Source: Thereva unica | Lineage: Eukaryota > Arthropoda > Insecta > Diptera > Therevidae | Assembly: GCA_949987705.1 (NCBI GenBank) | Contig: OX465281.1 | Coordinates: 221,125,978 to 221,189,977 of the forward strand | Direction of reading: 5' to 3' | Length of the DNA stretch: 64,000 nt | Shown: in pieces, positions 9,163 through 18,100 of the stretch | How positions within the stretch are numbered: position 1 is the stretch's first letter | How the letters are laid out: every line of letters starts with the position of its first letter | Position numbers and translations under genes: made by a program | Notes under the pieces: model-generated | What the model saw: only the letters and a program-made list of their open reading frames with translations | Database searches by the model: none | Told to the model about the DNA's origin: nothing

Positions 9163-12100
9163 GTATGATTTAGATTTTAGATTTTCTTATAAAGTTAATG
9201 CAATTGTAATTTGTTTTTTTTTATATAAAGGTTTACTTACAATTGTAACATTTTGTGTATTAACGGCTGTGCCGCACTTCTTGTATGGTCCTGGAGACGA
9301 TGCCTTGTTACTGACAAAAGAATATGGTGCAACTGCTGATGAGAATACAACAATGGAAGTTTTGGAGCAACAAAGATCAAAAATAATGTGTAGAACGAAA
9401 GGTAGAATATAATATATAGTACAGTTTTTTCACATTAAATGCAGGCTTTTGCAAATCAAATTAATCTTTTTGCAAATTAAATTCATCTTTTAACAAATAA
9501 AATTCCCCTTTTTGCAAATAAAATTCACCTTTTTGAAAATGAAATTCACCCATTTGAAAAGTACTTCAAGCGATCAAGCTCGATCCACCATAATCTATAT
9601 TATACATTTTGTTGTTAAGAAAAGACACACTACTATTTCTACAACCACATTCTCCAATGCTGAGGAGAATCGAGAAAGTCTTTTCCAAAAGCGAACGGAG
9701 TACCTAACACTGTTATTTTCAGATGTACTTTCGTTGTAGGATTTGGGACCCTCACTGCCAATGGAAAAGTGATTTTAAGATTCCTAATTGTTTTGGCGCA
9801 CGCCATACTATTAGCTTATGGGTGCAGAGGGGCGCATCGAGTAGAGCAAGAGTTTAATGTAGAAGTCTTAATTTTCAAATGGGTGAATTTCATTTGTAAA
9901 AGGATGAATTGAATTTGCAAAAAGGTGAATTTTATTTGTAAAAAGGTGAATTTAATTTGCAAAAGGATTAATTTGATTTGCACAAGGGTGAATTTAATGT
10001 GAGAAAACTGTATAAAAAAATGTTTTAATTATAATATAAACAAACAATTTTTTATTACAGAAGGAAAGGCTGCAGAATGTGAGGCTGGTGAGGGAAGTTT
10101 TGCACCTCAAGTAATTTTATTTACAGCACAATTTATTTCTGGAATTGGTGGATCTCTGTACTATACTCTTGGTGTAGCATACATGGATGACAATATCAAA
10201 AAATCGAAGACACCAGCGTTGTTAAGTGAGTACAATTCTAATATTACTTTTCATCATTCACGTTTTGATCTGCTGAAAATATGATAACAAAAATGCCTCC
10301 TCCCTACCAAAAAAAAATAGTTTATCTAAAATTTCACTTCACGTGCTGGAAATGTTCCTTTTTTCGTGAGTTTGCTTAATGTCAATTCTACGTCATATTT
10401 CCACCTATTGTAAAATGGATTTCTGGTATTTGCAGTTGGTAGGAAATGTACAAATACAAGATTATTTACCAAAAGATAAAAATAATTTTTACGCCTAAAA
10501 AAGAGTAGATATAAAAATAAATATTTGCGGAGACAGGTGCTGGTGCTTCTTATTTGACAAGTAATTTATGACTTAATTTTTATACAAGATTGAAGTTGAT
10601 GATTTTTAAGAAACAAAAGAGTGCTATAACACTAATATGATCACTGTGGAAGGAGTTGGATTTTTCTAGTTATTGTTTTTCTATAACAATTGTCATGTAA
10701 TGTCACAGAAAGCTATATTCTTTATTTGAACAAAAAAAAACAATCAAATCTTTGTTTGCATTTAAAATTTCAGTCAGTATTTGTGAGATTGTAAATTTTG
10801 TTGAAGGCAGGCATTAAATGTTGTTTAAATATGACTTAAAAGCTTCTGTTAATACTGACACATTTTGTCGAATTGTCGACTTTAAAAGAGTGAAATTATA
10901 AATCATATTTTTCTTGAGAAATATTAGTCGCAATATGTTCAAAAATGCAGGTGTTTTCTAGTTAAATTTAATGTAAACTGAATCAAAAGCGGAAATTTCC
11001 TTTTTATATTATGGTTTATTCTATGATTTTTGAAAACATGCTCGTGATTAGGGGTATGGAATCGGTACTCAATTCTTTACTCATTTGAGTATTTCTACTC
11101 ATACTGTTGACCGAATACTTTTACTCATATCATTACTTATAGGGTGGAATCAAGTACTGAGTACGGTTTGCATTCAAAGCCGAATTCAAGTTTATCTCAG
11201 ACTTGAATAATTTCCACGTATATACGTTTTACACATGTATGTTTCACATATGTATTTTCTGCCTCAATTAGGGAGATTTTAGGGACGCCCCTTTTTCTCC
11301 TGTGTGAGGTATTGGGTCCAAAGGTATTGCGGTCATTCATTTGGCCTATTGTTCTGTAACCTCTCTACCTCATATTTGTAGCCCAGACCGCTTAAACAAG
11401 TTCAGCAGTCTGCCTAGTAGCTTGTCGCTTAGACTTGAGTTTCGAGCAGGGACTCCTCGAACAAAGAAACCCTGTTCCTCGCATAGCGTACACCTCTGCT
11501 TGAAAGACAGTTGCTAGGGTGCTTAGGCTTATTGCCCTGCTGAATCTAGGGCTTTCTTTTTAGATTCCGACACCTGTCTCTGTTTTAGGGCCGTACTGCC
11601 ATAACCATACTAGTCCGCCCGGCAATACTTTAGGAAAAGTCTTGGTTAGCCTCTCCAGTATGAACACAGAAGGTTCCTCAAATTTTGAGATTCTAAAGGG
11701 CATGCAGTCCGATAGCATCCCCGCTTCCGGAATCTCTTCTACGATGTTGATTATTATAGAATGTCCTCGCCCAAGTTACCATTCGCTTTTCGTCGCAGCG
11801 CCGCGTTTATGGCGGGCTTCGTTACCTCAAGGTGGAGGGGTACCAGATTGAGGAGAGTCTCCAGCGCTGCCGTCGGGGAAGTGCGGATGGCCCGAGTGAT
11901 GGAGAGGCAGGCCATTCTTTGAATTTTGCTTAAATGGGTTAAGAAACTCTTAAGCGTCGTTCTGTGCTACGAAACTAAAGCTCCATAAGTTACCATGGGC
12001 CTAATGAAGGTGGTGTATATCCAATAAATGGTTTTCGGCTGCCAACCCCATGTGGAACTACAAGGTCTGCGGCAAGCCCACAGGGATCTGCGCGTTCTAC

Positions 12101-15100
12101 ACATCAGAGTGTCCATGTGCTGGTTCCAGTTGAGCTTGGCATCTAGCGCCACTCCTAAATATTTGGCTTGTTGTGACAACCTTATAATTCTACCTGCGAG
12201 TTTAGGTTCCAAAAGTCCCGGTAGTGATCGTTTCCTGGTGAAAGGAACCAGAATCAATGTGTCGTGATTGATTTTTAGTCCTACGATCTCGCACCAGCTA
12301 GAGACCAGATCTAGTGGCCTGCTGTAAGCCCCTTGACATGGCTCCTTCAGTTTCACCTGTAACTACTATGATGCCATCGTCAGCGAAGCCTTGGGCGAAA
12401 AAGTTTCGGCTGTTGAGCTGCTCTAGGAGTTCATCTCTGCCCTCCAGAGACCCCTCAACATGACCCTGTAGCAGAATGGGATAGATTCCGTCTGCTCCAG
12501 GGGACTTTTATGCTACTGAGTTCGCCCCGAAAGTCTCTCCAGTTCGTATATCTAGAATTCGTATATGCACTCAGTCTTTGCAAAGACTCACCCACCATAA
12601 AGTAAATGTGTCTATTGTCTGAGGATGATGGCTCATCTGAGACCCGCCAGTCTCTCACGTAAGTGGCAAAGTGATGTCTATGACGTCAAAGGTAGGATCC
12701 GTGGCGCGATTTAATATGTCCAGGTTAGTAGTTAAGAGGTAATAAAAAAGGTATTCACCCCTTTTTTTCACTCCCGTTATGCCCCAGGCATCACGATGGG
12801 CGTTCGCATCACATCCTACGATGATTTGCAGACCGCTCCTGTTAGAGTGAACCACGATATCCTTCAGTTTTTTGGATGGTGGTAGGTTCCTGTAGTCGTA
12901 GGGGAGGTATGCATGCCGAGCAAAAGATAATCATGCTCTTGCTGCCCCCTCTTAATCTGTATCTTCATCACTGCTAGGTCTCTCGATGATTTATCTGTGG
13001 GAGGAAAGCAGTTGGTGTTTTAATTGTAAACTACACAGGTCCAAGGGTCACCGTCCACATCACTGCATGCAATGCTGTAACCAGCTGCCCGCAAGCCCTG
13101 TATAGCACCGTTACTTACCCATGGCTTCTGTACAATAGACATGTCAATAGGGACGTCCCTTACATCTCAATCGCACAGTGAGAATGCATATTGGAGCTAT
13201 TTATCCCACAGAAATTTATATGCTTGCAGTCTTTTGTGGGGATGTAGATTCCAGACAGGTTGTAAAAATTTCGGTGCGAGGGGCTCCAATTTGCTTTTTG
13301 GGAAGTATGTTCCATCAGAGCAGATTTGCCTGTTCTTAGCCTGAAACAGGTAGGCACAACGTCAAAACGTCTGCATGGCACCCCAAACAGGCACGGTACG
13401 ACTGAGTAAAAATTTTACTTTTCCAAACTGAAGCTTCAAAAATTGTATAGGACGAATATAACGTAAAATTATGTTGGTGACCATATGGGATGCCATTGAG
13501 CGTATTCAGTAGACCGGTTCGATCGTGCAGGCTAAGCAGCATTGGATGTTGTTACTACTTAGCTGGGGGCCCGCTTGGTATAACGACACTCGTGCCTAGA
13601 AAGGTCGATCACGAATACATTCAATCAGTCGTGCATGCGAATGGGCGCAGTTTTAGTTTTTCATGTCTGTACGAGGGCGATAGAACTAGAAACTTCGACA
13701 CCTAAAAAGTCAATTCCCGATTGTTTAGAGAAGCCAGCGTTTTTGGAGTTAAAATTATCACGCAAGTAAATTGCCGATCACTACGAAATTACTTGAAAAC
13801 AGCAATGGAAAGTATAGAGGCGAGAATAGAAATGTTGAGTCAACTTTCACAGATAAGTAACGCATCTTTGCTGGATGCCTTGGTAGATAGGTACCTTAAT
13901 AGCGCTTTTTACACCAAAATAAACACTTTTGTTTCCACGGCATTGTTATATCTGGAACACCGTCATCATTCTCATTCCCATTCTCCCCGCCTAAAGTGCT
14001 CCTTTTTCATGTTATATACTAGGACTTCGTTCCTAAATAGAATAATTTGAGTGCGGGGCAATTTTGTCTCGTCAAACTGAACTCCTACAACCTTAAAGAA
14101 GAACATCAAACGTCATCTACTTCAGCACCTTCAGACACCTATAAACTATCGTAATTTTGTTCTATGTATTTCAAAATTTTTCAAACCGCATTTCAATTTC
14201 CTTTCTCCAGGTCTTTCTTATTTCGTGCGGATGTTGGGCCCAGCTCTAGGATACACCCTCGCATCGTTCTGCTTAAGACTATACATTTCTCCAGATCTCA
14301 CACCTGTGATTACAAATAATGATCCTCGCTGGATCGGGGCTTGGTGGCTAGGATGGATAGTTTTAGCAATCTTATTGTTTATATCTGGTATTTTCCTGAC
14401 AATGTTCCCTCGTACTTTACCAAGAGCTGTTGCAAGAAAAATGGTAGAAAGACAACGGAAAAAGAAGAATGGAATTGACAAGGCTGATGAGCCTGAACTG
14501 CCGGCATCGTTCAAAGGTAAGTCAACTCACATTCTTTTGGTTATGGATATACAAAAATAGTACAGGAAAAATAGTAAAAATAGCGGAAATGTTTGGGTAC
14601 AGGCTGAAAATTGGCACGGAGCTTCCTTTTAGGGTTCTTAATAAGGGGTTATAAAGTCTACCGATTTTCTACCCCGGGAACCTTTCTTTCTAGGGGGTTT
14701 TAGGGTCAAAATATCTGTTTTTTGCAAATGCATCTGAAACCGTAAGTCCTATCATAAAAAAGCGTTCACAAAGTTTGTAGCTCATATAATTTTCTACAAA
14801 AAATGTTATTATACATTTTGCCGTACGTATTGCCATTCATGAGATATCACCGTTTTAAAGATTTAAAATATTCATATGAACTCATTCATGACTTGTATAG
14901 GTTTTCCGACGTTCAAGTTGGACTACTTTTCTAATTTTTTCAGGGGTCATTCCTGGATGTATTTGGAGGAAAAATGTGTTCTAGATAGGGGGCTAACCAC
15001 TAAGATACAGGGTGTTCGCGAAAAAACAATGTCTTTTTTTGTCATTTATTTAGAGTTGAATAACTCCTAGACCAATTATCGTAAACCAATATACTTAGAC

Positions 15101-18100
15101 TCATCTTTTAGGTCAAAGTGCATTCTTTTATTTGATATAAAGATCAGGAACTTGAGTTGCTCCGTTTAGAAGATATGTAGGTTCAAAGCATGAGCGAAAT
15201 GTTGAAAAGCCTAATGATATTTTTTTATTCAATTTAAAGTATATTTTCTGTTTTTTTTTACCAAATGGTCCAAATTGGAACAATAATACAAAATTACATC
15301 TAAATTATGTCAGATAGTGAGTGTATTGATTTCTGCAGGATTTGTGATAAAATATGTTGCTTGAATTTTGAAGCTGTGAATGTAAAATTGAATAAAAAAT
15401 ATCATTAGGCTTTTCAACATTTCGCTCATGCTTTGAACCTACATATCTTCTAAACGGAGCAACTCAAGTTCCTGATCTTTATATCAAATAAAAGAATGCA
15501 CTTTGACCTAAAAGATGAGTCTAAGTATATTGGTTTACGATAATTGGTCTAGGAGTTATTCAACTCTAAATAAATGACAAAAAAAGACATTGTTTTTTCG
15601 CGAACACCCTGTATCTTAGTGGTTAGCCCCCTATCTAGAACACATTTTTCCTCCAAATACATCCAGGAATGACCCCTGAAAAAATTAGAAAAGTAGTCCA
15701 ACTTGAACGTCGGAAAACCTATACAAGTCATGAATGAGTTCATATGAATATTTTAAATCTTTAAAACGGTGATATCTCATGAATGGCAATACGTACGGCA
15801 AAATGTATAATAACATTTTTTGTAGAAAATTATATGAGCTACAAACTTTGTGATCGCTTTTTTATGATAGGACTTACGGTTTCAGATGCATTTGCAAAAA
15901 ACAGATATTTTGACCCTAAAACCCCCTAGAAAGAAAGGTTCCCGGGGTAGAAAATCGGTAGACTTTATAACCCCTTATTAAGAACCCTAAAAGGAAGCTC
16001 CGTGCCAATTTTCAGCCTGTACCCGACCATTTCCGCTATTTCGCTTTTTTCGGCTTAATTTGACTGTACTAAAACTATTTTTTATTTAGACATGATTAAA
16101 ACATTCAGAAAGCTTGTAACCAATCCAATCTTGATGTGCAACAATATTTCTTCGATATTCTATCTATTTGGGTACATGCCATATTGGATATTTACGCCAA
16201 AATATATTGAAATTCAATATAGGCAATCTGCTGCTACATCAAGGTAGGTTATTGCTTATTAAAAAAATTATTTCAACACTTTTTGAAAAAATAAATAATT
16301 ACAGTTTAGTTACGGGCACAGTAGCTCTTGTCTTCTCAGCTGTTGGAGTACTTCTGTCTGGCTTTGTCATATCTAAGTACAAGCCAACTGCTAGATACAT
16401 GGCCGCGTGGAATGTTATTGTTGGTGTCTTGACCGTAGTTGGAATATTCAGCTACGCATTTTTGGGTTGCCCAGGAAATGAATCGTCAATGGTTATTAAT
16501 AATGCACCAGCGTAAGTATTTATAATGGAATTGTTTGCTTTTTATTTCGAAGTAACTAATCAATTTTGTTCATTTAGTAATCCGCTAATACCTACCTGCA
16601 ATTCTGCTTGTCAATGTGATTATGTAAGATATTCACCAGTTTGCGGTGAAGATGGAAACACCTATATATCAGCTTGCCATGCCGGGTGTAAGCAGCAATA
16701 TATTGGCGCAAATGGAAGAAAGGTATATTTTTTTTTCAGGAAAATTTAGATTTTAAGTGAGGAAAGACTCGCGGGAGTGTTATGCCTCCTGAAACGAGTT
16801 GAATCCCAGCAACCAACCCAAAGACAAGCGCTTGGGGGAGCGTGGAAGGGCTAGGGAAGGCTATGACAGGAAGCATCAGGAATGTAAAGAGAGAAGAAGA
16901 AAGAAGTAAAGTTATTAGGTGAGAAAAATGGGAAAGACGAAGGACCGTGGCGCTGCCGGGATTTGAACGTGGGACCTCTGGGATGGTAGCCAGGCGCCTT
17001 ACCCCTAGACTACTGAGGCTTACAAACAATCCGATATATAGAACCTGTCGCACCACTACAGGGTGTCACTCCAGCTCCAGAGCGATCTTGAAAATGAGCA
17101 TGTGCTTCAGCAATTGACTCTCTCTTTCAAAGACGTGAACTGGACTAGCTTCAACATGGATTTGTCACCCCTTTTGAACCAAAACCCACCCCCAGATATT
17201 AAAAGTCTATCTAACCAGGAGCTTGAATTGCAAGCCGAGAGGTTAGCAAGAGTAATAGATACCAGCGTGAATATGCATGTGAAACGGTTCAAATGGAAAC
17301 ACAAGTTCAATTACCTATCTGAGCTAACGCTAAAACTGGTCAAGGTACGAAACTAGTGGCTAAGAGCTCTTAAGCGAATAACAGAACTGCGAACAGGCTC
17401 GACAGAGCTTACGTTGAATTGTCGGCCAGATTTACCGGTCTCAACAAAATTGGACTTGGAGAAAAAAGATGCGAATCAGTGGTATAGGAGAGAACTCAGG
17501 GGAATACGACCCTCACCGCAGGCTTTTCGTGAGGTGGATAGATTAACGGGTAGGAGGCGTGAAAAAGCAAGTCTACATAGTTCAGATGTTACTGTAAAAG
17601 CCTGGATTTTTCGTAAACTGGAAGAAAAACTGGAACTCTTTAAAAACTGATATGAGGAGATATTCAAGGCGATGGTATATGGCTACAATGAAACAGTGAA
17701 GGTACGAGCCAGTGAAGGGTCGACTATGATCGAACTGGATCCTCCATGTTCGATTGTCCCTTTTTCGAGCGCGAACCCGACTTCAAGACCGGTTGAGGGT
17801 TGGCTTTCAGCCACGCTTGAAAGAATACTCGCCTTAAGAAATAGACTGAACAACAAGAAGTTGGCAGGCATAGACAGAGTCTCCAACTGCGTTCTAAGGA
17901 AAATCCTTGGAGTGCTGGCTCCCCAGCTAGTGGTTATCTTCAATAACTGCCTTAATAACAGTTTCTTCTCCAACGCGTGGAAGAAGGCAAAAATTCTACT
18001 GGTGCTTATAATAGAAAAGCCAATAAAACCAAAGGACTATTGACCTGTCTCCCTGCTCTCAAATTTCGGAAGCTGCTGCTGAGCAGTCTAGATAATTTCT

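Noticed and set aside
14876..15743. Two identical 64-residue ORFs on opposite strands
   Set aside because: They are the same frame read in the two arms of the foldback element; no start context, splice sites or protein similarity.
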